Shown in pieces: positions 54,416 through 64,000 of a stretch of DNA of 64,000 bases; positions within the stretch are counted from its first letter, which is position 1; each line of letters begins with the position of its first letter. Source of the DNA: Agapetus fuscipes (Eukaryota; Arthropoda; Insecta; Trichoptera; Glossosomatidae); assembly GCA_951799405.1 (NCBI GenBank), contig OX637345.1, positions 11,470,001 to 11,534,000 on the forward strand, given 5' to 3'. The notes beneath the pieces are model-generated. The model was not told the DNA's origin and did no database searches. It was given only the letters and a program-made list of their open reading frames with translations. Both the position numbers and the translations under genes were made by a program.

Positions 54416-54438
54416 CGTCAACAAACCAATGGCATGCT

Positions 54439-54776
54439 CCACCGACTGATCAAGGTGGCTCTATCCAATATTCAGCGCCAGAGCCGTCATTTGTTGCACG
54501 CTGATTTGAGGTTATCTGTGATTCACCAGTTTTGGAATCAACAGACTTGTAAGCACCAATCACTAAATTTTGTTGTGGAATCAACGAAACCGGCACTTGT
54601 AGCACTAACGCGACCAACTGATCAAGGTGACACTTGGCACCAGAACCATCATTTTTCGCACTTCAATTTTTGGTGAGAAGATTATCTGTAATCCACCAGC
54701 TTTGGAATCGCCAGACTAAAAGACACCAGCCACTAATTATGTAGTAGAATCAACAAAACTGCCACTTGTATCAATT
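54439..54776. repeat. Diverged tandem duplication (~165 bp x 2) just upstream of the start codon
   Basis: Two units, about 54439-54604 and 54610-54776, share the same order of blocks: ACTGATCAAGGTG, CCAGA.CC.TCATTT, TTATCTGT.AT.CACCAG, TTTGGAATC, CCA.CACTAA, GAATCAAC.AAAC and CACTTGTA. A weaker third unit may follow to about 54970. On the gene strand this is 5'-UTR or promoter DNA. Confidence 0.6.
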
Positions 54777-56119
54777 GGACCCGAGATTGTAAAATGACTT
54801 TCCTGTTTGAGAATCACCAAATTTGAAGCTAAGATCACTTATTGCAGAAACACATATTGTACTCCAATAAAAGATATTAAGGTCCTATTTGAAAATTCGC
54901 TGGAAAACCACTAAATTTATAGCAACTCCAGAATCACCGAAACTATTACTTGCTTCACTGCAATCACAGATACGAAGATGTGTTACAATTTTTGGACAAA
55001 TATGTATCAAGTCACCAACATTGAGCGACTAAATAGAGAATAGGTTGATACGATATGATGTTATAATGAAACTTTTACAGAATAATCACTCGCTTCCATG
55101 TGACCAAATTTGACAGTTAAAGAAGCGTGAACATAAGGTAATACTCCTTTACCGTTGAAATTACCAAAATCACTTTTATTTCGATGCAAAAACAATATGA
55201 ATTGATTGATTTATTGAAAAAACACCGTCACTTCTTTCACTTCACATCCTGAAGTTCTAAAATCACATGGATATGCTGTCTGACCACAATCGTGACAGAT
55301 AATATTTTGTTCCAATGACACAAGCATGTCTGTATTTTTCACTTTTTATTTCATCAATAGATAAACAAACCCTGAAAATGGGAGATAATGGGATGATAAA
55401 CCGCAAAGTATTGGACTAAATTTTACTGTTTTTAACGACTTGAATTAACAATAAAATAAACTTCAGAAACCACAACAATTCAAAACAATGTGGTGATATG
55501 GTGGTCCACATTAGGTGAAGGTCCTTTTATACAAACATAACTAATTCACATTTGACATTTATTATGCAATTAAATAACTATCTGTATAGTATCAACGATA
55601 TTTTTTGACGAAAGATGACATCAACTATTTTGTAAAAGTAGCCATCTGTGTCACAGTTCCGTCATTCTTTGTTACAAATCTAAAATTTTCCGCCAAATTT
55701 TTGTTTTGATGCATGAACCAATAAGGGTGTGCGCATTAATTCAACAGCCAATCATCTTGAAGTAAATCGTTGATTGGACCAATCAAAGCATGGCATTGTA
55801 TCGGCGCGTGCGCACTGCGTATTTACAGTTTGACAGCTGGGAAGATGACTTCCGCACTAACGTGACATCATTGATTGTTTTATTTGATCATGGTTTAACT
55901 TTATAATATGTAAGCAAATAAACTAATCAGTTTATTTTGTCAATATGACTGTTGACTTTTATTTAGGCTATCTAGTACGGAGATAGTATTTTTACTATTC
56001 GATTTGTTCACGAATCAAAACATAGCATCTCAGCTGTGATAATAATATACAAACACGTTACGCTTAAAAAAAAACAAATCCAAAAGGTCCTTATTTTAAA
56101 TTTATGATATGGGTGAATA
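54777..56119. other. Upstream region of the gene, no coding sequence recognised
   Basis: AT-rich sequence upstream of exon 1 on the minus strand. It should hold the transcription start and any 5'-UTR exon, but no clear core promoter motif could be picked. A 9-bp-arm inverted repeat with a 4-nt loop lies near 55916-55938. Confidence 0.4.
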
Positions 56120-56300
56120 AGTATTAGGTGAGCGCTGTTTTTGAGGGAATTACACCTCTAAAGCCCTCGGCGAGCTTGGCCATCGCTACTGACAGTTAGG
56201 TTGGATGGACCATTGGTGACAACCCATTGGTAAGGCAGATGCAATTTTCAACCCAAGAAAGAGCATCTATTGAAAAATAAATGATTCTTTGTGTTTTCGA
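56120..56300 (-). mobile_element. SINE-B, diverged
   Basis: AGGTGAGCGCTGTTTTTGAG and TTGGATGGACCATTGGTGAC. Confidence 0.6.
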
Positions 56301-56572
56301 ACCTTTCCTTTTGTATTACTTTTATTTCAAGCCTTAGGCATTTAGTCAATAGCTCCATGGTAAAGGGTACGCTTATTTCTAAGTAGTTTGGGATCAAATT
56401 CGGTCCCAAAAAAACAAAAAGCACAGAAAAAAACTTCTTGTTTGATGAAGTCGAGATGACATCATCAAAATGTTTGTATTCAAAAGATCTGAGAAACATA
56501 GTATTATAAAGATTGGTTATTTGTGATTTAAGTGCGATTAATTGATAGATTAATGATTAAAAGGTCCGATTA

Positions 56573-56872
56573 TTGGAACAGAGGCCTAAGTTGAAAACCC
56601 AACTGATTTCACAAAATAATTTCCTGTTTCAGTGGTCTGTGAAGAAGACTTTTGCTATTTTGGCTTTCGTATCGGAGAAAATATTCATCTCTATTGACAT
56701 CAAGTTGATCCGCAAAATTTTATCCCGATTGGATGACGGGAAGTGTTATAATTTTCACTTTCAAGATTTGTCCACAGTCAAACAGGAGTTTATATCGATA
56801 ACGTAAAGGCTATTCCGCGTAATCGTGTTCCAGCCAATCCGCCTCCTAACCGTCGAATCATAATTATTATTA
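56573..56872 (+). pseudogene. Unrecognised open segment with a probable frameshift
   Basis: A 77-codon frame (AFVSEKIFISIDIK, RKILSRLDDGKCYNFHFQD) closes at 56806. A second frame carries on from about 56790 with a Pro/Asn/Arg-rich stretch to about 56870, which suggests a frameshifted old coding piece. It lies 260 bp before the 57130 segment and could belong to the same broken gene. No family recognised. Confidence 0.25.
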
Positions 56873-57129
56873 TTTAAATAAATATGCAATACGGTTGTTA
56901 GGTATTTGGTTGCCATGGTGACATCACCGCATTTAAATAATCATGTTCCCCGCCCACACAAGAAAGTCAAACGCCTAAACAACAAAATGTATGTAATCAA
57001 ACGGTCTAACGCCATGTTGTAAAGTATGCCTTACTGATCCACACTCCAAAGCCTATAATTTCAAACCGTGAAATCTCACTTATGATTATTTCAATATAAC
57101 ATTATTTTATTTTATTTCCAGTCCATTAG

Positions 57130-57432
57130 CGGTTTCCAAATAATTTGTTTGATTTTTTGATACAAAAGTTGGTCAGGGAACTGCGTGGAGGTATTCGTTG
57201 TTATTTTGACGACAAATCGAAAACTGGTTTCACACCATTTGTGCGTAAGGTAACATGTATTAACGGAATTGACAAATATCGCAAAACTACGAAAAGCATT
57301 CGGATACAAATTCGAATTACCTTAAATCAGAAAAAAAGCGTAGTTCCAAAGGTGTTTGAAATTACAGTCAAGGCCGTAGAAATGATCAAATTATTTTTGA
57401 ACACAATGGATCAACAGGCAAATGAGAAATAA
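57130..57432 (+). CDS. Possible small exon or gene remnant, weak Argonaute/Piwi N-domain resemblance
   Basis: An open frame of 100 codons opens just after a pyrimidine-rich tract and a CATTAG acceptor-like site, and ends with TAA. It encodes LIQKLVRELRGGIRCYFDD, then TGFTPFVRKV, IRIQIRITLN and VFEITVKAVEMIKLFLN. The order 'Asp-containing loop, threonine-proline turn, amphipathic strand, then a V/I-rich strand and helix' resembles the N domain of Argonaute/Piwi proteins. This is judged by eye and is weak. No PAZ or PIWI part is seen nearby, so it may be a lone exon, a captured fragment or an unrelated protein. Confidence 0.35.
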   Translation, partial: RFPNNLFDFLIQKLVRELRGGIRCYFDDKSKTGFTPFVRKVTCINGIDKYRKTTKSIRIQIRITLNQKKSVVPKVFEITVKAVEMIKLFLNTMDQQANEK

Positions 57433-58885
57433 ACTGAAGCAAAGACAAAATGAGAAATATTCGCTCCTCCATACAGGGAAGAATTAAGGAGTGGCTCTGT
57501 TAAAGGAAAGCATGTAGTTTGAAGAACCTGAGACAGTGGTGTGGCAGAAGCAAAATAATCCCTCTTTCATGCAGTTTCGAAGGTCATTTTATGATTATTG
57601 CCAAAATTTACTGAAGAGGCACTTGCACAGAAAGCTATGGAACCACTAATGGACCAACAAAGGAGAGAAACGTGTGTGAGAGTCGGGTGGGTGTCGTATG
57701 AACTATGTATAGAGGTGTTCTAGGTTCTGTTGCTGACGTAATAGTAAAGGCATTCACTGTGTGGGAGAACCGGACTCAAGTTTGGATCCCGGACAGTCGA
57801 AATCAAACCTCTTAGTCCACTTTATAAGCCTATGCAAGATGAAGTTAATAATGACCATCTTTTCACGACCATTGGATCCAAAATAAGGATGATTTTAAAC
57901 ATTTTCGTGGGAGTACAGAGACGTTGAGTAAGATGGTCAAATAAAGTCATGACAAAGCTACTGACTAAGATGACATTGTTCTAAAGTTCTTTTGTGCACG
58001 ATTGTGCGCAATTTAGCATTCTCTCATCAGTACAAAAATAAAGCCTACAAAACCAAAAACTAAATACTTTCAATGTGTTCTTAGATTGCTTAACTGTCGA
58101 TGAATATTTTTTTGGGAGATCTTTTAAATATAAAAGGAAATAAATAAAATAACTGATGGTATGGCTGCAGAGAATCACCACTTTGAACAGAAGATGGAAC
58201 CGCCAAAACAAGAAAGGTAGACAATGCAAAAAGTGGAGCAAAGTCATCGTAAGCTTGGTAGACCGCAAAAACGTGACTGAACGACGTAAAAGATCGGGCG
58301 GAGAGAGAGTGGTTCCAGAAAATACAATTCAGAGACGAATGAAAACGAGTATTTTGTAAGTTAGGGTCGTGCAGTTCCCTTCGCAATTTTTTACTTTATT
58401 TGTTATATGATTTTTTCTTTGATCAAGATTATTCTTTAAGAGTGTAGACCAACAGTTCACCATTCTCTCTTCCCTTCGTCATATGCTAAGGATGCCCGAG
58501 GAAGTTAGATACAAATTGTGTGTGGAGTACCTAACAGAGTCATTGAAAAGCACGTGAGCAGACTTTCCCATCATCAGTTTCGAGCATGCCTCTCCTCAAA
58601 TACTGAATAGAACAGTTAGATCAGTTTTTGGAGACCGTGCGCTTTCAGCCCAACGAAAACATTGGACTTGAACACGTTGCCTAAATGCCTGAGGGAGTCT
58701 GCTACAGAGGCAGGATTCATGATAGGGTTGCAGGATTATTTCAAGCGCTTTTCAGGTGACTGATAAAGTGTAAGATAGGGAAAGAATTCAGAAGACATCT
58801 CAAAACCTAACTGTACTGTTGGAGAACCTAGCCCTAAACGTCTTTACGGTGACTGCTGCCACTAAAGGCGAAAATATGCAAAACC
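57433..58885. other. No confident feature; short open frames only
   Basis: Several short frames on the plus strand (for example 58156-58359, Lys/Arg-rich, and a broken stretch near 58480-58740) look like decayed coding sequence, but no family is recognised and no intron model links them. Confidence 0.3.
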
Positions 58886-59015
58886 TATAGTCTAAGTTGC
58901 AAAGATATTTAAGATGCATATTAAATGCATTCTCACAAGCAGACACGTAAAAGTTCGTGCTTACACCTGCCGCATGTGAACTTACAGCATAAAACCCAGT
59001 CTCAAATGAACGTAA
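58886..59015 (-). mobile_element. SINE-L 3' half
   Basis: GTCTAAGTTGCAAAGATATT to GAACGTAAGCCCC. Confidence 0.65.
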
Positions 59016-59030
59016 GCCCCAGCGCGCCCA

Positions 59031-59200
59031 GGGCTGGAAGTCTCATCATCACGGTAATCCTTACCTACCGAATATCGGTAATATTTGTATGAAGACTAAT
59101 CAGCTGTCCACTTGCGGCCATGTTGGATTGACAACTCTTCATACAAATATTACCGATATTCTGTAGGTAAGAATTACCGTGGTGATGAGACTTCCAGCCC
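59031..59200. mobile_element. MITE-1, best-preserved copy, 170 bp
   Basis: GGGCTGGAAGTCTCATCATC mirrors GGTGATGAGACTTCCAGCCC; arms of ~65 bp around TAATCAGCTGTCCACTTGCG. Confidence 0.85.
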
Positions 59201-59637
59201 TGAGGGGTTAATCCTGGCCTGGGTGGGAGGGCCGTATCTTTGCTCGCATCAGGACCCCCGGTGGGCTTAATAATTCCGGCCTGCGTAAAGCTTTCCACTT
59301 GGAGTACAGGACCCACCCCACGTCGTCATGGCAGTGACTATTCTCCATGCGGTAATCTTCAGTCAACATCGTGTAGCGTTATCAGCGCCGGTGTCAGCTA
59401 GTATCAGATAATCTGGTGATAATCATGCGTGCGCCCACACTGATAAAGGGAAATCTGTAGATACTCATCGTCATATGACAGGCTGACTAAGCCTGAAGCA
59501 AGACTTCCGAACATGCCAAGCTATGCAAATAGGTTTCAACTAGATCGAAATTCTTATTTAGACCAAGATTGGTTCCTAGGAATAATGGTTCGCCGCTAGT
59601 TATTTTATAATAATAATACAGTATATTAATCAAATTA
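59201..59637. other. hAT-like 'GGGCCCCC' end, then nothing recognised
   Basis: 59205-59285 has CAGGACCCCCGGTGGGCTTA and AATTCCGGCCTG, the right-end pattern of 49955. The rest has no match. Confidence 0.35.
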
Positions 59638-59850
59638 ACAAAGTTCCAATTCACTTTTTACAATTTTATTTCTGTCTAGCACTTTCGCCTACAAGGCATC
59701 ATCAGGACAATCCTGGAAACAGGATTAAAAATGAAAGTGATAGGCGAAAGTGCTATAGACAGAAATAAAATTGTAAAAAGTGAATTGGAACTTTGTTAAT
59801 TTCATTAATATACAATGGACTTTCACTGTGTAAACCGCCAAACCCTTAAA
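59638..59850. mobile_element. Inverted-repeat element with hammerhead-like motif, copy 2
   Basis: AACAAAGTTCCAATTCACTT mirrors AAGTGAATTGGAACTTTGTT. The motif on the minus strand is at 59673-59709. The end matches the 51165 copy. Confidence 0.7.
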
Positions 59851-59884
59851 AATATAATACGGTATGTTGATTTTCTTGTAAACA

Positions 59885-60228
59885 GTTTGTGAAGAGGAAT
59901 GCAATTCACCACCCTATCCTGCCTGGCCAGAAACAGGTATATCATCAATAAACAATTCATTATTGTATTTTATTATTATTTGTGAATTATGTTCTTTAAC
60001 TTATAGGTTGGTATGAGGCTGACCACCCAAGGCACGGTATACTCAGCCTTCACAAGAAATGAGTACCATAGCCCCCTCGGGAACTGGGAAACCCCCACTT
60101 CAACTGAAGTGGTTGGTATGAGGCCGGCCCCCTTACCCGTAAAAAAAAATAGTCTCCGAATCGCCACACGCGATCCCTTCGGCGATAACGCATTCAAGAA
60201 GTTACACTATATGTGTAGCTTAGTTTAA
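59885..60228. mobile_element. SINE-C tail (-) then SINE-L start and SINE-A body (+)
   Basis: 59885-59985 has ATGCAATTCACCACCCTATC. 59993-60029 is a SINE-L start (TATAGGTTGGTATGAGGC) running into SINE-A at 60030-60228 (ends GTGTAGCTTAG). Confidence 0.6.
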
Positions 60229-60737
60229 AAAAAAAGAGAAGAGAAAGAAGTAGTAATATCTTTGTGTGAGTTCATTCTTCCAGTCCACCAATGTCTCCGC
60301 CATGCCTCTCGCTCCTTAGTCGGTACGCAACAGACATCCTAAACATTATTAATGGCTTTTAAATGTGTACGTGTATGTGTGTGTGTGTGTTGGTCTGGCA
60401 TGGCACTATGACAACACTTTTCAGGCCTGCGATTGGTGGACCGTGAGGTCATGGAGAGCCAATCACGGCGCGACCCGCCAAAACTACGTCATGGATTCCC
60501 AAACGGTGCAAAAGAATAAAGAGAACGTCCGTTTAAAATGCGAGATGGGATAATGAACTTCTATGGACTAATGCCCTCTACAGGAGATTACGCGAAAGGC
60601 GACACTCTTGCTTGTCAATTTTGTTGGCATTCTTGAATGAGGGCCCGAGAGAGGAGTTGAAAGATTTGTGTTGGTCACTCTTGCCTTATTCCTTTACTTT
60701 TAGTGCTGCTTACATCGAAGATCGACTTTATTTCGAC
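60229..60737. other. No gene; short GT repeat
   Basis: (GT)n-like run at 60365-60391; otherwise nothing recognised. Confidence 0.4.
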
Positions 60738-60812
60738 TAGGCATGGATTAAGGGCGGTGTGAGCAGTGAAAGAATACCAGGGCCCCCAAAGACTAAAAAA
60801 ATCTTAAACATA

Positions 60813-61068
60813 TCGCTCCCCCAGTTCTTGTTTACCGTATACGCCAATCTTGTAAAATATGACTTTTTCATGCAGTTGTCTTATGAATCAAATTCTACAC
60901 AATCTGAGCTAAGAAAAACCGTAAAACTCGATAATGTGAGAGTTCTTTTATATATTTTTTAAATAAATTTCTTGTTTTTATAAGACACATTGGTCCAGTA
61001 CACATGCAAACATTACTCATGTAAAATTTTCTCAATGGCGTATACGGTAAACAAGAACTAAGGCAGCG
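60813..61068. mobile_element. TA-MITE, intact, 256 bp
   Basis: TCGCTCCCCCAGTTCTTG, TTACCGTATACGCCA mirror TGGCGTATACGGTAA and CAAGAACTAAGGCAGCGA; TA on both sides. Confidence 0.8.
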
Positions 61069-61174
61069 ATATACCTTTGGTTGTGGAGGACCCATTATGC
61101 ATGGAGCAAAAGAAAAAAATCAAAATCAACCCCTTGGTTACAGATTCCCTAAAAACTATTAACAATAATAAAAT

Positions 61175-61428
61175 GTATAATTTAAGTTGCAAAGATACAT
61201 TGACATTTTAGGTTTACATATTTTAATGTATGCCCACAAGCAGGCTTATGTAATTTCGCGCGTACACATGCTGCATGTGTAAATACAAAATAAACTAACC
61301 CTCACGCTCACACGAACATAAGCTTTACAACTCTTGCCACGTTTCCCTGAAACCGGGGTGAAAAGTGTGAACCAAGTTCTTACAGTATGGCGGGTCACTC
61401 TCATACCAACCTTTTAGTCAAGGAACTC
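61175..61428 (-). mobile_element. SINE-L
   Basis: TAATTTAAGTTGCAAAGAT to CCAACCTTTTAGTCAAGG. Confidence 0.75.
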
Positions 61429-61769
61429 ATAAAATAGCCAAAAAACTACATAAATTTCTTTGAGAATTAGTATTTACATTTCTAAGGGCTTTGTCGCGGG
61501 GCCTCAGACTATTTACTCGTATGTATGTGAGTATCTTTTGCATTGTACAGATATATTTTTTATGGGGTGCCCAAATTTTTAACCGCACCAGGGCCCCCAG
61601 ATGTCTTAATCTGAGCCTGACATTAAATCAACACAATTATTATAGACCTACATGGCTTAAAATTAACGTGGTGAAAATCGGAACTAACGCCGGCATCTTG
61701 TATACCGTCGCTTTCAAATTTTAAAAAGTATTTTTTTGAAAAATAAAATTATTTATCATTACTTAAAAA

Positions 61770-62170
61770 AAAAAGATTTCTGAAGAGGATGCAATTCACC
61801 ATCCTATTTTGCCTGGCCAGAATCAGGTATTAACGTTTTTTCCCGTTCAGGCTTCACTTCCATACATCAAGGTGGGTATAAGTATGCCACCCTATACCAC
61901 CAATCGAGCATTTTTATTTTTATTTTTAGCGATTCAAGCGGTAGCACCTAGTACACATCTTCCTTTCATTATTCTTCTTTCAAATTCACCATATTTTAAC
62001 TATGTAGTTATTATAATTGTAAATATGTCAAACTACCATAATTATTACCAGTATCAATTGATATTTCATTATTTAATATTTTAATGAATTATTAATAAAT
62101 AATTACCCAATGACATCTATTGAAGCAGGGTCAAAGTTATCGTCGATATGACACGGCGCATGCGTGGTTC
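61770..62170 (-). mobile_element. SINE-C, split by ~200 bp
   Basis: 61785-61835 tail and 62060-62170 head side (CATCTATTGAAGCAGGGTCA, GTGGTTCGAACTTGCG) flank unrelated sequence. Confidence 0.5.
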
Positions 62171-62597
62171 GAACTTGCGATTGTTTCAATAACGTAAATT
62201 CTAGTGCCGACGCATTATTGCCCCCACAGATTGCCCCAAACATACCAGTTTGAAGGCTACGCACGCCCGCCCCCATTGAGTAATAACATAGGGGAGCGGA
62301 AACTAACATACTGAATTGATAGATACTTGCTATTACTTTCGCTTTTTTCTTGTCAAACGTTGCAGGGGTGTAGGCGGCAACAATTACAAAAATAACGCAC
62401 AATCCCCACAATAGTTATAATGAGATGAGTGATGAAATTAAAATATGAATATACACCTTGAAAATATGAAATATTGACACCAATTTTAGCGATCACATTA
62501 TTTATAATGCGTGTTATCTGTCAACTCTTGCTATTTCCGGTCAAGTCGGAAGCCATTGGTACCAACTTTAAAGATTATTTTTTTGTCGTTCTGCCGA
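62171..62597. other. Foldback-element end, otherwise unrecognised
   Basis: 62285-62330 matches the left arm of the 39945 foldback element (GCGGAAACTAACATACTGAA). Confidence 0.35.
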
Positions 62598-62745
62598 GTT
62601 TTTTGTACATATGGAAATGCAACTGTGAAGTTCTTCCTTCTCTTTCTTACTAATGACCATTTTCGTAAGCAAGTTGAAACAGATAATATATATGTTTATT
62701 TTCGTTAAAATAATTTCTAGACCACAAATGTTATTAGTCAATGCC
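62598..62745 (+). repeat. Repeat D copy
   Basis: GTACATATGGAAATGC, ACTAATGACCATTTTCG, AAAATAATTTCTAGACCAC. Confidence 0.6.
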
Positions 62746-63034
62746 CGCCCCCATTCAGCTGTTATCTAAATTCATTTAAAGCCGTGTACACCTATACTAT
62801 TGAATGGCTCATGGGTTGACGTGCAAAATTGTCACGCACGAGTTATCGTCTGTACGGCAGGTCATGAGAGAGATCGCCTCAGGTGGTAATATACGAGGTT
62901 TTGAAATGCCACTACAAGAAATACGTAATCTTTAAAATGATGCGTCGGTTAACAAATACTAGAGTCGATTATAATTAAAACGGTCTTGATTTTGAGAACA
63001 CGTGTGAGCTATTTAAAGAAATTGCGAGTTGATT

Positions 63035-63290
63035 TTTTAATGCAATTCACCAACCTATTCTGCCAGGCCAGAAACTGGTATTAACGTCATCAATTAATAT
63101 AATTCAGAATTGTATATTTTAATGAAACAGTAATTAATACGTAAGTACACAATGACATCTGTTGAACGAGGACAAAGTTATTGTCAAATGATCTAGCAGG
63201 GGATGGAACCAACGTAATTATTTTCCAAATACGCTAGAAAGATCAGCCACCTGACTCCCTCAGCCATAGCACCGATAATTTTCAATGGGG
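63035..63290 (-). mobile_element. SINE-C
   Basis: ATGCAATTCACCAACCTATT to GAAAGATCAGCCACCTGACT on the plus strand; B-box decayed. Confidence 0.55.
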
Positions 63291-63314
63291 TATTTGTATT
63301 TTGTTCAGTTATTT

Positions 63315-63645
63315 TAGTCCGGTCGATAGCTCAGGTGGTAGAGTGCTTGCATTCCATGCCGTGAGCTCGGGTAGGAATCCCACCGAGGGTGTCAAAATGA
63401 TTTCCCGTTTCGGTGTATATTTCAATCCCAAAATAAAATACCCGCAAGGTTTACCCAGCCTCCACAAGAAATGAGTATCAGCCCCCTCGGGAGCTGGGAA
63501 ACCCTCACTTCAACTGTAGTGGTTGGCGTAAGGCCGGCCCCCTTACCTATAAAAAATAATAGGTTCCACTCGCCACATGCGCAGCCCTTTGGGGGCAACG
63601 CGGCAAGAAGTTACACTATATGTGTAGCTTAGTTGCGTACAGAAT
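63315..63645 (+). mobile_element. SINE-A, full length
   Basis: GGTCGATAGCTCAGGTGGTA head, full body to GTGTAGCTTAGTTGCG; one change in the B-box (GGGTAGGAATCCC). Confidence 0.85.
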
Positions 63646-63821
63646 AGGTACGCAAGAATATCATTAACAGCTTTTGAGAAAGAATAGGTTTTAAGAAAAC
63701 GGAAGATGCTTTTGAGAACAGTGGTCAGGAGTGCACAAAGAGGCATGTGGAATATTTAAGCATACTTTTTTAACAATGAACAGATTTAAAGAAGAAGAAA
63801 AAACAAGTTTGCGCTTTTAAA

Positions 63822-63885
63822 GTAATCTATAATCTAAGTTGCTAAGATATATTGGTATTTAAGGCTCATATTTAATGTAGGGTCA
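63822..63885 (-). mobile_element. SINE-L 3' end
   Basis: AATCTATAATCTAAGTTGCT and AAGGCTCATATTTAATG; followed by a short AGTGGATCA-type tandem repeat to 63930. Confidence 0.55.
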
Positions 63886-64000
63886 ATGTGGTAACAGTGG
63901 ATCATGTGGGTACAGTGGATCAGGGCAGTTTCTTCCAGATGAGTAGTTATACAGGGCTATTGCTTACACCCTGGCATGGTGCTCATGTCTGAACATGTCT

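Larger units (their letters stand above)
52589..54090. mobile_element. TA-MITE carrying a nested hAT-like element
   Basis: Ends TCGCTGCCTTAGTTCTTG and CAAGAACTGGGGGAGCGA; an intact 256-bp copy is at 60813-61068. The rest is the hAT-like insertion. Confidence 0.75.
60738..61619. mobile_element. 'GGGCCCCC' hAT-like element with two nested insertions
   Basis: Left TAGGCATGGATTAAGGGCGG, right CTTAATCTGAGCCTG, with CAGGGCCCCC near each end. It holds the MITE at 60813-61068 and SINE-L at 61175-61428. No target duplication is evident. Confidence 0.55.

Noticed and set aside
54416..54442. Start codon at the GTG 27 nt upstream of the ATG
   Set aside because: GTG is not a usual nuclear start and the ATG at 54415 has a good context.
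1..64000. A microbial defence or mobile gene system
   Set aside because: Introns, SINEs, LINEs and spliced exons show animal DNA; no prokaryotic operon is present.

Overview
This is animal nuclear DNA, most likely from an insect: AT-rich and very dense in transposable elements. It carries tRNA-derived SINEs, several LINE lineages, Penelope-like fragments, hAT-like and TA-type MITEs, and one gene with GC-rich exons split by long introns. I see no bacterial operon, rRNA gene, CRISPR array or convincing free-standing tRNA gene. The insect order cannot be fixed from the sequence.

The main result is one minus-strand gene spanning almost the whole window. Eleven coding exons (54415 down to 4104) all have GT donors and AG acceptors. 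Their phases match at every junction, and they join into one 2505-nt frame of 834 codons plus a stop. The predicted protein has, in order: a basic N-terminus; an EF-hand-like helix pair whose halves lie in exons 3 and 7; a first nucleoside 2-deoxyribosyltransferase-like domain (exons 5-6); a Ser/Asp-rich linker (exon 8); and a second diverged copy of that domain (exons 9-11) interrupted by about 130 charged residues. This layout fits my recollection of the insect protein Raw, a JNK/AP-1 antagonist, but I cannot verify that, so no symbol is given.

The introns are built from repeats. The commonest is a ~245-bp unit, called SINE-L here, present in about 40 copies on both strands. It ends in a (TTAGA)n tail and equals the 3' end of a LINE whose last codons are visible in four or five copies. 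Two tRNA-headed SINEs (SINE-A, SINE-B) and a third (SINE-C) are common. There are Penelope-like fragments, two elements with hammerhead-ribozyme-like motifs, two hAT-like elements with 8-bp target duplications, several TIR/MITE families and solo-LTR-like pieces.

By region: 1-4100 is repeats and degraded LINE downstream of the gene. 4104-15102 holds exons 11 to 5, with a ~450-bp minisatellite next to exon 8. 15103-31002 is a 15.9-kb intron of nested repeats. 31003-33606 holds exons 4 and 3. 33607-41684 includes a perfect 80-bp-arm palindrome and a tandem array of SINE-L. 41685-41797 is exon 2. 41798-54194 is a repeat-filled first intron. 54195-54415 is the first coding exon, with a diverged tandem duplication just upstream. 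54776-64000 is upstream or intergenic DNA with one possible small unrelated coding segment (57130-57432) and more repeats.
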